In this document: positions 13,950-21,753 of the stretch, one piece after another
Numbering within the stretch: the first letter of the stretch is position 1
Layout of the letters: the number at the start of each line of letters is the position of its first letter
Source of the DNA: JAWLCQ01 sp041687095
GTDB taxonomy: Bacteria > Planctomycetota > Phycisphaerae > SM23-33
DNA: 34,221 nt
Direction: 5' to 3'
NCBI GenBank assembly: GCA_041687095.1
Contig: JAWLCQ010000036.1
Span: 1-34,221 of the forward strand
Position numbers and translations under genes: made by a program
The notes under the pieces: generated by a model
Database searches by the model: none
Told to the model about the DNA's origin: nothing
Seen by the model: the letters and a program-made list of their open reading frames with translations, nothing else

Positions 13950-15854
13950 TCAGCGGCCGACGATGGCGCGGCGGAGGCGGCGGAGGATGCCGCACACGCG
14001 GCGGCGCCAGTGGAGGCGGAAGGGGGGCAGAGGGGCGTGCAGGGCGTTGGGGGTCAGGGCGATGCGGATCTCCCGCTCGTCCCGCCCCGTCGACTGGCGG
14101 ATCGTCACGGCCGCTTCCGCCGGGGGGCGCCCGGGGAGGGCGGGGGCGTCCGCGAAGGTGATCGTGGCGGCGACGGCGGGGGTGCGGAGGTGCAGCGTGT
14201 CGGGCGCGGGGGCGTCGAGTTCCGCGGGCGTTTCGCCGGGGCTCAGCACGGCCACCAGGCGCACATGCTCCCCGCGGGCTCGCTCCACGGCTGCGGGGGC
14301 CGGCACGAGGCCGATGAACCGCCGCGCCAGCCACCCCTGCAGCGGGTCGCGCTGTCCTGTCACCACCTCCCAGGGCCCGTCGGCGGGGGAGCGCGTGAGG
14401 GACCAGTCCGCCCCCTTCGCCCGCCGCAGCCGCAGGGCCCCCGGCGAGAGGGCCTCGACGCTCACGTTTGCCTCGAAGTGGAACCACCGCTGCCAGTGCC
14501 GTTCGCTCCGATCGCCGGCATGGCCCTCGTCCACGAGCAGCACCAGCGACGAGGGCCGGTGGACCAGCACGCAGCGGCGATGCGTGAGGCTGCCGCGCTC
14601 CGACCGCCCCACGAGGCAGGCCCACTCGCCCGCCTCGCCCCACGCCTCGATCCCGCACCGCTGTGAGGTCTGCAGGGGCGGTTCGGTGTCGGCGGTGAGG
14701 ACGTTGTGCCCCGCCCACGAGCGGGTGAAGTCGCGCTGCGGGTCGTTGGGCTGGTAGTTGAGAAAGCCCGGGTCGCTCAGGATCAGCCCGGCCGCGTCGC
14801 CCACCAGAACGGTGAGGTCGTCACAGTGCTTGTGGGTGTGGGAATTGTGGCTGGCCGCGAAGAAGACGCACGCCGCGTCCCGCACGATCCCGTACCCCGC
14901 GCAGCGATGCACGGTGAACGCCGGGGCCTCCGGGATCGGGAAGTCGTCCACCGTCCGCTCGCGGGCCGTATCGCCCACGGGCGCAACGCAGCCGTCGGGG
15001 AGGACGAACGTTCCGGCGGCCGCGGTGGCGAGTTCGACGGTGCGGTGCAGTTCGGGGGGCAGGGGGGCGCCCACGGCCCGTCCGTACGCATCGATGATGC
15101 CCACCTGCCGCGTGATCGCCAGGTGGTAGCCCGGGGAGTTCTCCAGGTGGACCCCGTTGGGGGAGAAGGTCTGGCGGACCTGTTCGAGCATCCGCCGCAG
15201 GGCCTTGTCCCGCCACCGCCCGCTCCTCCGCTCCCCGTCGAGGTGGGAGACGATGACGAGAATCGCGAAGTCCTGAAAGATCCCGTGGTTATGCCGGAAC
15301 GTGTAGTTGGCGTCGTCGGCGAGGAAGGCGGCGTGCTGGGCGAGGATCCCCCCGAGGCGCGGCAGGAGGCGGTGGGGGGGATGGCCGTGGGCGAGGCAGT
15401 GGTCCACGAAGGCGCAGAGGTTCATGGCCCGATTGGCGGTGCTGTGGTCGCCCCAGGAGAAGGGGTTGGGCGGGTTGCCCCGGGGGTTGCCCGTGATCCA
15501 CGCCTCGACGATCCGCTCGCCCAGGTCCAGGTAGCGGTCGTCGCCGCGCTCCGCGTGGGCGATGCGGAGATCCATGAGGATCTCGAGCGAGTGCAGCACG
15601 TGCGACCACGACTCGTTGGGCCCGGCCGATCCGTCCCAGAGGGACTCCAGCGGCCCCGTCACATCGGGCCATAGCGTCTGCTTCCCGCGGACCTGGATGG
15701 ACCAGGTGCCGGCGAGGGCTTTGTCGGCGATCTCGGCGGACTGGTGCGGTGCGCGGTCGAGGTAGTCGCACTGCGACTGCAGCACGGCCGGGTCGTGCGG
15801 GCGGTAGCTCGCGGCGGAGCGGTTCGGCGGTAAGTTGCGCGACTGGGCGTTCAT
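13950..15854 (-). CDS. heparinase II/III-family polysaccharide lyase-like protein, 634 aa
   Basis: The N-terminal half (about 40-310) is alpha-helical like the toroid of heparinase II/III and PL17-type lyases: 'WPDVTGPLESLWDGSAGPNESWSHVLHSL', 'WITGNPRGNPPNPFSWGDHSTANRAMN', 'FRHNHGIFQDFAI' (Asn189-His190, where the family has catalytic Asn/His). The C-terminal half is the beta-sandwich, with 'SHNSHTHKHCDDLTVLV' (His339, His341, His343), the metal/active-site strand, and 'DPGFLNYQPNDPQRDFTRSWAGHNVL'. It should cleave uronic-acid-containing chains by beta-elimination. No signal peptide is visible from the ATG at 15854, and no strong Shine-Dalgarno precedes it; longer frames cross a REP-rich region and were rejected. 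Heparinase-like genes often sit beside exopolysaccharide clusters; this one diverges from one containing AlgD, so a uronate polymer is a plausible substrate (inference). Confidence 0.82.
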   Translation of the reverse strand: MNAQSRNLPPNRSAASYRPHDPAVLQSQCDYLDRAPHQSAEIADKALAGTWSIQVRGKQTLWPDVTGPLESLWDGSAGPNESWSHVLHSLEILMDLRIAHAERGDDRYLDLGERIVEAWITGNPRGNPPNPFSWGDHSTANRAMNLCAFVDHCLAHGHPPHRLLPRLGGILAQHAAFLADDANYTFRHNHGIFQDFAILVIVSHLDGERRSGRWRDKALRRMLEQVRQTFSPNGVHLENSPGYHLAITRQVGIIDAYGRAVGAPLPPELHRTVELATAAAGTFVLPDGCVAPVGDTARERTVDDFPIPEAPAFTVHRCAGYGIVRDAACVFFAASHNSHTHKHCDDLTVLVGDAAGLILSDPGFLNYQPNDPQRDFTRSWAGHNVLTADTEPPLQTSQRCGIEAWGEAGEWACLVGRSERGSLTHRRCVLVHRPSSLVLLVDEGHAGDRSERHWQRWFHFEANVSVEALSPGALRLRRAKGADWSLTRSPADGPWEVVTGQRDPLQGWLARRFIGLVPAPAAVERARGEHVRLVAVLSPGETPAELDAPAPDTLHLRTPAVAATITFADAPALPGRPPAEAAVTIRQSTGRDEREIRIALTPNALHAPLPPFRLHWRRRVCGILRRLRRAIVGR

Positions 15855-15975
15855 GCTGGGTCCGTTCGTTCCATGCTCCCCGCCCCGCGCGGGGCGGACG
15901 GGTACAGTGTACGACTTCGCGGGCGTCGAGGGGAGAGGGCTTCGGCCAGAGGCCAGGGCCATCGCAAAGTCGTGG

Positions 15976-16132
15976 CACGGGCATCTTGCCCGTGTGTCGC
16001 AGGGGCGTCTCGCCCCTGCCTGGCAGGCGAGTGAGGGCTGATTGCCTCGAAAGGCCCTCTCCAACCCATGTGGCCCCGCAGGCAAAGGCCACGGGCAAGA
16101 TGCCCGTGGGACACATGGGCGAGACGCCCATG
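15976..16132. repeat. REP-like palindromes, two opposed pairs
   Basis: Four 19-base palindromes: CACGGGCATCTTGCCCGTG (15976-15994), CAGGGGCGTCTCGCCCCTG (16000-16018), CACGGGCAAGATGCCCGTG (16090-16108) and CATGGGCGAGACGCCCATG (16114-16132). The first pair carries the centres CATCTT and CGTCTC, and the second pair carries their complements, so the two pairs face each other as BIME units do. They lie upstream of the heparinase-like gene. Such repeats are common in PVC genomes (recollection, not searched). Confidence 0.85.
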
Positions 16133-16173
16133 CCACGGAAAACGGACTTTACGATGGCCCTGCGGCTTGGTGT

Positions 16174-16220
16174 GGGGCCACCCTCAAGCGGCGGACAGCG
16201 CCGCTTGAGGGTGGCGCCCC
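16174..16220. repeat. CCGCTTGAGGGTGG hairpin, second copy
   Basis: GGGGCCACCCTCAAGCGGCG (16174-16193) pairs with 16199-16220 across a 5-base loop with only a 2-base bulge. It shares CCGCTTGAGGGTGGC..CCCC with the repeat at 70-90, about 16 kb away. Confidence 0.85.
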
Positions 16221-16353
16221 GCGAATGGTGACGTCGATCGGTTGCTGGGGGGCGATGGAAACGATTGTCGGACTCCCGAAAATGACGCCGGGCCTATTCT
16301 TGCAGAACCGTCAGGCCGATAAAGCGAATGAAGCATTGGCCGGCGGGTCCGGT

Positions 16354-16359
16354 ATAATG
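16354..16359 (+). promoter_or_regulatory. candidate -10 box upstream of the polysaccharide cluster
   Basis: A perfect TATAAT stands in an otherwise GC-rich stretch 187 bases before the first cluster gene. A -35 at the usual 17-base distance would be GAAGCA (16331-16336), a poor match; TTGGCC at 16337-16342 is better but only 11 bases away. The box is preceded by CCGG just as at 9738-9741. A promoter for the cluster is expected somewhere here. Confidence 0.35.
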
Positions 16360-16382
16360 CGGCCACCTGTCCGGCCGCCTTG

Positions 16383-16514
16383 GAGACTGTTTCAAAGCCC
16401 GTGGCATGGGCGTCTTGCCCATGGGTTGCGGGGGCGTCTCGCTCCTGTCTGCATGGCCAGAGGGTCATGCGACGCACGGGCTCGATGCCCGCGCCGCCCT
16501 TTGGAAACAGGCTC
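16383..16514. mobile_element. MITE-like element, GAGACTGTTTC family, copy 2
   Basis: It starts GAGACTGTTTCAAAG and ends CTTTGGAAACAGGCTC, the reverse complement with one substitution and one inserted base, so the ends belong to the same family as 13662-13783. The interior differs and contains REP-like palindromes (CATGGGCGTCTTGCCCATG at 16405-16423 and a degenerate GGGGCGTCTCGCTCC copy). It lies 31 bases before the first glycosyltransferase of the cluster, so it becomes part of that gene's leader if transcription begins near 16360. Confidence 0.6.
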
Positions 16515-16545
16515 TGGAGATGGAGGCGGCTTCGAGCGTTCAACG

Positions 16546-17913
16546 ATGCGAAACGTCCTGATGATTGCGCAGAAGTTCCCGCCGCTGGACTCCAGCGGTA
16601 CGGCGCGACCGCTGTACTTTTCGCGGTACCTGGCGGACTTCGGGTATTGGCCCGTCGTCATCGCCGAGGAGCCGCGCGGCCGGGGGAACCTCTCGCCGGA
16701 AACGCTCCGCCAGCTCGAGGGCCGCTGCGAGGTCCACCGCCTGGTTCCGCGCACGCTGCGCGAGCGCCTGGGCGGGGGCACGCGCGGTGCGGCCGCCGCG
16801 GACGCGAAGAACCCTCCTGTCAAGGCCGTCCCGGCCGCAGCGCCGACCGCCTCGTCCTTGGAGCCGACCGCCCCGTCGGCCCGTGCCGATGCCGCCCGCC
16901 GCCTGCCCTCGCTGGCGTCACGGATGCGGCTGTCCGTCACGCGGAACGTCCCGTGGGTCTGGCCCGTGATCGCCAAGGGCCTGGAGCTGTTCCACACCCG
17001 CGGGTTTGACCTGATCTGGGCGACGTGCGACCCGCTCACCAGCCTCGTCGCCGCCTACCATCTCTCCCGCCTCACCGCCCGCCCCTTCATCGCCGACATC
17101 CGCGACCCCATCACGTACGGAACCGAGTGGGCCACCGCCATGCCCGTCAGCCGCACGTGGATCCGCACCTGGGAGCAGAAGGTCCTCCACGCCGCCGCCC
17201 GGACGGTCTACACGAGCCCCTTGACGACCGAGATCATGCAGCGCCAGGTGCGGCCGTCGGCGGCCGAGCGGATGCTGACGATCACCAACGGCTTTCTGCG
17301 GGTGCAGGCGCCTCCCAAGCGCGAGTTCCCCGCGGACAAGCTGCTGCTGCGGCACATCGGCATTGTCGCTCCGCACCGCGACCCGGAGGTCCTGCTCCGC
17401 GGGCTGGGCCTGGCGTGTGCGGACCCGGCCATCGCGCGCGATCTGCGCCTGCAGATGGCGGGGGCGGTGACCGACTACGACCTGCAGGGCACGATCGACC
17501 GCCTGGGTGTGCGGGAGCAGGTGGAGTACCTCGGGTTCGTCCCGCACTCCGACGTGCGCCCCTTGGCGCGGGGGGCGGATGTGCTGGTGCTCTACCAGCC
17601 CCTCACCAGCGACGGGTGCGACATCATCATGGGCAAGTGCTACGAATCCCTGTCGGCGAATCGGCCGATCCTGGCATTGGTGCCCCCGCACAGCGGGGAC
17701 GCATGGCTGCTGCGCGAGGCGCGGGCGGGGATCCTGACGGGCGTGGACCGCCCCGAGCAGGTCGCCGACGGCCTGCGGACGATCTGGCGGCTGTGGAAGG
17801 CGGGGCGGCTGGCCGAGCTGGCCCCCCAGGGCGACATCGCCCGCTTTGAGCGCAGAAACCTGACCGGCCGCTTGGCGGCGGTCTTTGACGAGGTGCTGGA
17901 GGTACGCGAATGA
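16546..17913 (+). CDS. GT4-like glycosyltransferase, 455 aa
   Basis: Predicted cytosolic or membrane-associated glycosyltransferase adding one sugar to a lipid-linked or growing exopolysaccharide. The ATG at 16546 gives the classical N terminus 'MRNVLMIAQKFPPLDSSGTARPLYFSRYLADFGYWPVVI'; only a distant GGAGG precedes it, and upstream in-frame codons would read through repeats. An Ala/Pro-rich insertion at about residues 85-125 interrupts the N-terminal Rossmann domain. Further marks are 'PFIADIRDPI', 'TITNGF' and, in the C-terminal domain, 'VEYLGFVPHSDVRPLARGADVLVLY'. The usual GT4 EX7E motif is not obvious; the corresponding stretch reads 'DGCDIIMGKCYESL', so donor binding may be unusual. It is the first gene of the cluster and overlaps the next by ATGA (17910-17913), implying coupled translation. 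Donor and acceptor are unknown. Confidence 0.85.
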   Translation: MRNVLMIAQKFPPLDSSGTARPLYFSRYLADFGYWPVVIAEEPRGRGNLSPETLRQLEGRCEVHRLVPRTLRERLGGGTRGAAAADAKNPPVKAVPAAAPTASSLEPTAPSARADAARRLPSLASRMRLSVTRNVPWVWPVIAKGLELFHTRGFDLIWATCDPLTSLVAAYHLSRLTARPFIADIRDPITYGTEWATAMPVSRTWIRTWEQKVLHAAARTVYTSPLTTEIMQRQVRPSAAERMLTITNGFLRVQAPPKREFPADKLLLRHIGIVAPHRDPEVLLRGLGLACADPAIARDLRLQMAGAVTDYDLQGTIDRLGVREQVEYLGFVPHSDVRPLARGADVLVLYQPLTSDGCDIIMGKCYESLSANRPILALVPPHSGDAWLLREARAGILTGVDRPEQVADGLRTIWRLWKAGRLAELAPQGDIARFERRNLTGRLAAVFDEVLEVRE

Positions 17914-19226
17914 ATATCGCCGTCGTCGGCCTTGGGTACGTCGGGAGCGTCTCGTGCGCCTGCCTGGCGGAACTGGGCCATACCATCGTGGGAGTCGACG
18001 TTCAGGAGGAAAAGGTCCGCGCCCTGCAGGAGGGCAAGACCACCCTCGTCGAACCTGAACTGGACGCGCTGACCGCCGCGGGCGTCGCCGCCGGGCGCAT
18101 CCGCGCCACCCTCGACCCCTGCCAGGCCGTCCGCGCCGCCGACGTCTCCCTCATCTGCGTCGGCACGCCCAGCGCCGAAACCGGTGAGGTGAACCTCGGC
18201 TTCCTCGACGCCGCCTGCCGCCAGGTCGGAGCGGGCATCGCCCAGCACCCCGGCCGACACGTCGTCGCCATCCGCTCCACCGTGCCCCCCGGGACCGTGC
18301 GCGACGTGGCCGTGCCCGCCCTAGAGGCCGCCTCGCACCGCACCTGCGGGCCGGACTTCGGGGTGTGCACGCACCCGGAGTTCCTGCGGGAGGGGTCGGC
18401 CGTCGCGGACTTCCGCCACCCGCCGATGATCGTCATCGGCGAACTGAGCCCGCCCGACGGGGACGCGGTGGCGGGGCTGTACCCCGGCGTCGACTCCCCG
18501 GTGTACCGCTGCTCGCCCGACGAGGCGATGATGGTCAAGTACGCCTGCAACGCCTTCCACGCCACCAAGGTCGCCTTCGCCAACGAGATCGGCTCGCTCT
18601 GCCGCACGCTGGGCCTCGACTCGCACCTGGTGATGGAGGTCTTCGTGCAGGACCGGCAGCTCAACATCTCCCCGAAGTACCTTCGCCCGGGCTTTGCGTT
18701 CGGCGGGTCGTGCCTGCCCAAGGACGTCCGCGGGCTGCTGGCGATGGGGCACCGCGAGCACCTGGGCCTCCCGCTGCTGGGGGCGCTGCTGCCCTCCAAC
18801 CGCGCCCTCATCGACCGCGCCCTGGCGGCCATCCTCCACCACAAGCCCCGCCGCGTCGCCATGCTGGGCCTGAGCTTCAAGGACAAGACCGACGACCTCC
18901 GCGAGAGCCCCCTCGTCGAAACGGCCGAGCGGCTCGTGGGCAAGGGCGTTGACCTGGCCATCTACGACCCCGACGTTCGCGTCTCGCGGCTGTTCGGGGG
19001 GAACCTGACGCAGGTGGAGCAGCACCTCCCGCACCTGGCGTCGCTGCTGCGGGAGGACCTCAACGAGGTCATTGCCCACGGGGAGGTGGTGGTGGTCTGC
19101 AAGCCCAGCCCCGCCTTCCGCGCCCTGCCCCAGCGCCTCCGCCCCGGGCAGCACGTGGTGGACCTCGCGAGGCTCTTCGCCCCCGGGGAACTGCCCGCGG
19201 GGCAGTACGAAACCCTCACCGGCTGA
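17910..19226 (+). CDS. algD: GDP-mannose 6-dehydrogenase (AlgD type), 438 aa
   Basis: Oxidises GDP-mannose to GDP-mannuronate with two NAD+, the committed precursor step for alginate and other mannuronate polymers. The Rossmann start 'MNIAVVGLGYVGSVSCACLAELGHTIVGVD', 'SLICVGTPS', 'VAIRSTVPPGTV' and 'HPEFLREGSAVADF' are all present. The catalytic loop 'RPGFAFGGSCLPKDVRGL' places the nucleophile at Cys268, the same number as in Pseudomonas AlgD. 'NAFHATKVAFANEIGSLCR' and 'QDRQLNISPKYLRPGFAFGGSC' resemble AlgD more than UDP-glucose dehydrogenase ('GYGGSCFPKD') or WecC ('GGHCIAVDP'). Length is normal (about 436). The start overlaps the preceding stop by ATGA. A UDP-glucose dehydrogenase role is the main alternative. 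Confidence 0.87.
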   Translation: MNIAVVGLGYVGSVSCACLAELGHTIVGVDVQEEKVRALQEGKTTLVEPELDALTAAGVAAGRIRATLDPCQAVRAADVSLICVGTPSAETGEVNLGFLDAACRQVGAGIAQHPGRHVVAIRSTVPPGTVRDVAVPALEAASHRTCGPDFGVCTHPEFLREGSAVADFRHPPMIVIGELSPPDGDAVAGLYPGVDSPVYRCSPDEAMMVKYACNAFHATKVAFANEIGSLCRTLGLDSHLVMEVFVQDRQLNISPKYLRPGFAFGGSCLPKDVRGLLAMGHREHLGLPLLGALLPSNRALIDRALAAILHHKPRRVAMLGLSFKDKTDDLRESPLVETAERLVGKGVDLAIYDPDVRVSRLFGGNLTQVEQHLPHLASLLREDLNEVIAHGEVVVVCKPSPAFRALPQRLRPGQHVVDLARLFAPGELPAGQYETLTG

Positions 19227-19323
19227 GTTGTTTCATCCGGTTGGCAGAGTGTCGGAGATGTCGGAGTAGCTGCTGTCGAGTTGCCTGAAGGACGATCCCG
19301 GACCGCAGACGAAAGAGGTGGAC

Positions 19324-20460
19324 GTGGCTCGCAGGAAGATAGCCTTTGTATTCGGAACCCGCCCCGAGGCGATCAAGCTCGCCCCGGTCATTCTGGCGAT
19401 GCGCGAGCACCCGCGTCTTGAGCCCCACGTGTGCGTCACTGCACAGCACCGGGAGATGCTCGATCAGGTGCTGGAACTGTTCGGGATCTCGCCCGATTGC
19501 GACTTGCAGCTCATGCGCCCCAACCAGACGCTTGCCGGCCTCACCGCCCGGGCGATGACCGGGCTCGACGACTACTATACGCAGGCGCGGCCTGACATGG
19601 TCCTCGTCCAGGGCGACACCACCACGGTTCTGACGGCCGCCCTGGCGGCATTCTACCACCGGATCCCTATCGGGCACGTCGAGGCCGGGCTGCGGACGGG
19701 CAACAAGTTCTCCCCGTTCCCCGAGGAGATCAACCGCGTCCTGACCAGCCATGTGGCGGATCACCACTTCGCCCCCACGCCCAAGGCGCGGCAGAACCTG
19801 CTGGACGAGGGCGTCGCCGACGAGCGGATCGTCGTCACGGGCAACACGGTCATCGATGCCCTGCACCTCGCCGTTGCCAAGGTCCACGCCAGCCCCCCAC
19901 GCATCCCCGATCTGCCTGAGGAACTTCAGAGCGGCGCGAAGGGCCCGGACATGGTCCTCATCACCGGGCACCGGCGGGAGAACTTCGGGGAGGGCTTCGA
20001 GTCGATCTGCCAGGCCATCGCCGAACTGTCCGACCGCTTCGGCGACACGGCCTTTGTGTACCCCATGCACCTGAACCCCAACGTCCGCGAGCCGGTGAAC
20101 CGCATCCTCCGCGGGCGCGATAACGTGCACCTCATCGAACCGCTGAGCTACCTGCCGTTTGTGGCCCTCATGGAGCGCTCCTGCGTCGTGCTGACGGATT
20201 CCGGCGGCGTGCAGGAGGAAGCCCCAAGCTTCGGAAAGCCGGTGCTGGTCATGCGGGATACCACCGAGCGCCCCGAGGCCGTCGATGCCGGCACGGTCCG
20301 CCTGTGCGGGACCGACCGCGAGGCGATCGTCCGCGAGGTCACCTCGCTGCTGAGCGACCCGCACGCCTATGCGCAGATGGCCAACGCCGTGAACCCCTAC
20401 GGGGACGGCAAGGCCAGCGGGCGGATCCTGGACTACATCGACCGGGTGACGAATGGATAA
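19324..20460 (+). CDS. wecB: UDP-N-acetylglucosamine 2-epimerase, non-hydrolysing, 378 aa
   Basis: Interconverts UDP-GlcNAc and UDP-ManNAc, supplying ManNAc for polysaccharide assembly. Hallmarks are 'FGTRPEAIKLAPV' at the N terminus, 'GDTTTVLTAALAAFYHRIPIGHVEAGLRTG', 'FPEEINR', 'TGHRRENFG', 'YPMHLNPNVR' and 'DSGGVQEEAPSFGKPVLVMRDTTERPE', which hold the nucleotide-binding and catalytic residues of this GT-B-fold enzyme. The GTG at 19324 is chosen because GAAAGAGG lies five bases upstream; an in-frame GTG at 19318 falls inside that site. The 97-base gap after algD shows no convincing promoter. No WecC (UDP-ManNAc dehydrogenase) is in the window, so ManNAc may be used unoxidised. It overlaps the next gene by 8 bases. 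Confidence 0.93.
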   Translation: MARRKIAFVFGTRPEAIKLAPVILAMREHPRLEPHVCVTAQHREMLDQVLELFGISPDCDLQLMRPNQTLAGLTARAMTGLDDYYTQARPDMVLVQGDTTTVLTAALAAFYHRIPIGHVEAGLRTGNKFSPFPEEINRVLTSHVADHHFAPTPKARQNLLDEGVADERIVVTGNTVIDALHLAVAKVHASPPRIPDLPEELQSGAKGPDMVLITGHRRENFGEGFESICQAIAELSDRFGDTAFVYPMHLNPNVREPVNRILRGRDNVHLIEPLSYLPFVALMERSCVVLTDSGGVQEEAPSFGKPVLVMRDTTERPEAVDAGTVRLCGTDREAIVREVTSLLSDPHAYAQMANAVNPYGDGKASGRILDYIDRVTNG

Positions 20461-21607
20461 GGTTCTGGTCATCCCCCATGTCCCCAAGCTCGACGTACGC
20501 GTGCGCTCGCACGAGATCGCCAAACGCATGACGCACCGCTACGAGGTCTTCTACCTGCACTGGACCGAGGCACTGGGCCAGGGCCTCCCGCCGCTGCAGC
20601 GCCGCTGGAAGCAGTTGCGCAGCGAACTCGGCCAGGCCGCGGGCATCTGCCGCGGGTTCACCGCGCCCGACGGGCCGGTGCAGTACGTGACGGCCCCCAC
20701 GCTGTACCGCCCGCCCATGCGGCGGCTGGGCTACAACCGCCGCGGCGTGGCGAAGCTCTGCCGCCGCCTGGGCATCCGCAAGGTGCTCAATGCATCGGCG
20801 TCGCTGTACCTGACGGGGGGCCTGGAGGGCATCGCCACCGTCTACGACCTCGTGGACGACCACGCCTCCATCGCCAGCCCGCGGAGCAAGCCCGTCGTCG
20901 AGCGCGTGATGGATCACGAGATCCGCCGATCCGCCGACGTCATCACGATCTCCCACGCCCTGGAGGACCTCATCCGCGAGCGGTACGGCCGCGATGCGAA
21001 ATACGTGCCCAATGGCGTGGACCTGACCGAGATGGAGGCCGTCGAGCCCTCCCGCGTCGCCGACGTTCGCCGCCGCCTGAACCTCGACGGCAAGTTCGTG
21101 ATCGGGTGCATCGGGAACCACGGGTCGTGGTCGGGCCTGAAACTGCTGACCGACGCGTTCACGCTCGTCCGCGAGCGCATGCCCGACGCGGTCCTGCTGA
21201 TCGTCGGGCCCGGGGAGGACGCCGACCGCCACCGTCACCTCGCCGACGACCGCATCCTCTTCACCGGGCCCGTCCCGCCCAGCGAGGTCTCCGCGTACTT
21301 CCACGCCATCGACGTCGGCACCCTGCCGTTCGACCTGCTGCCGTTCACCGAGAACGCCCTGCCCATCAAGGTGCTCGAGTACGGGGGCGCGAGGCGGTTC
21401 ACGCTGGCAACCCCGCTGAAGGAACTGCAGCGCCTCGCCCTGCCCGGGGTGCTCTTCGTCCCGCCCGACCCTGCCGCCTGGGCCCAGGCCCTCGCCGATG
21501 TCCGCCAGCGCGCGTGGCAGGACGAGTGGCGCGATGCGTACGCGAAATTCACCTGGCAGAACGTCGCCGACCTTGCGGCCGATGCGCTCGACGGCGCGGA
21601 GACGTGA
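20453..21607 (+). CDS. GT4-like glycosyltransferase, 384 aa
   Basis: GT-B-fold glycosyltransferase of the cluster. The N-terminal domain includes 'VLVIPHVPKLDVRVRSHEIAKRM' and 'GIATVYDLVDDHASI', the acceptor-side pattern of a GT4 subgroup; 'VITISHALEDLI' and 'AKYVPNGVDL' mark the interdomain region, and 'KFVIGCIGNHGSWSGLKLL' opens the donor-binding domain. 'LPFTENALPIKVLEYGGA' stands where EX7E is expected, with glutamates nine apart. The ATG lies inside the wecB 3' end (ATGGATAA overlap, 20453-20460), so it is probably translated by re-initiation. Unlike most neighbours it is followed by a 146-base repeat-bearing gap. The sugar transferred is unknown. Confidence 0.87.
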   Translation: MDKVLVIPHVPKLDVRVRSHEIAKRMTHRYEVFYLHWTEALGQGLPPLQRRWKQLRSELGQAAGICRGFTAPDGPVQYVTAPTLYRPPMRRLGYNRRGVAKLCRRLGIRKVLNASASLYLTGGLEGIATVYDLVDDHASIASPRSKPVVERVMDHEIRRSADVITISHALEDLIRERYGRDAKYVPNGVDLTEMEAVEPSRVADVRRRLNLDGKFVIGCIGNHGSWSGLKLLTDAFTLVRERMPDAVLLIVGPGEDADRHRHLADDRILFTGPVPPSEVSAYFHAIDVGTLPFDLLPFTENALPIKVLEYGGARRFTLATPLKELQRLALPGVLFVPPDPAAWAQALADVRQRAWQDEWRDAYAKFTWQNVADLAADALDGAET

Positions 21608-21753
21608 GCGCGGGGGAGGCGGGTTGATTGGCAACTGGCGAACTGGGTGGTAACCATTCACACCTTTGCCAATCCGCCGAAATGGACAAGTAGCCAGTCA
21701 ACCAGTCAACCAGTAACCAGTCAACCAAGACCCAGTCCACCCGTCACCACCCC
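21608..21753. repeat. intra-cluster gap with AACCAGTC tandem repeat
   Basis: The gap between two glycosyltransferases holds GATTGGCAA and, about 40 bases on, its complement TTGCCAATC. Then come four tandem copies of CCAGTCAA or the shortened CCAGTAA at about 21694-21727. The same TTGCCAATC-GCC-(CCAGTCAA)n order occurs at 11167-11210, so this is a partial second copy of the right half of that structure. No promoter or gene is visible. Confidence 0.75.

Noticed and set aside
15855..16136. N-terminal extension of the heparinase-like protein
   Set aside because: Translates the REP-like palindromes (Gly-Gln-Asp-Ala-Arg type repeats); the protein-like sequence begins at 15854.
16042..16545. N-terminal extension of the first cluster glycosyltransferase
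   Set aside because: It crosses REP-like palindromes and a MITE-like element; the typical GT N terminus begins at 16546.
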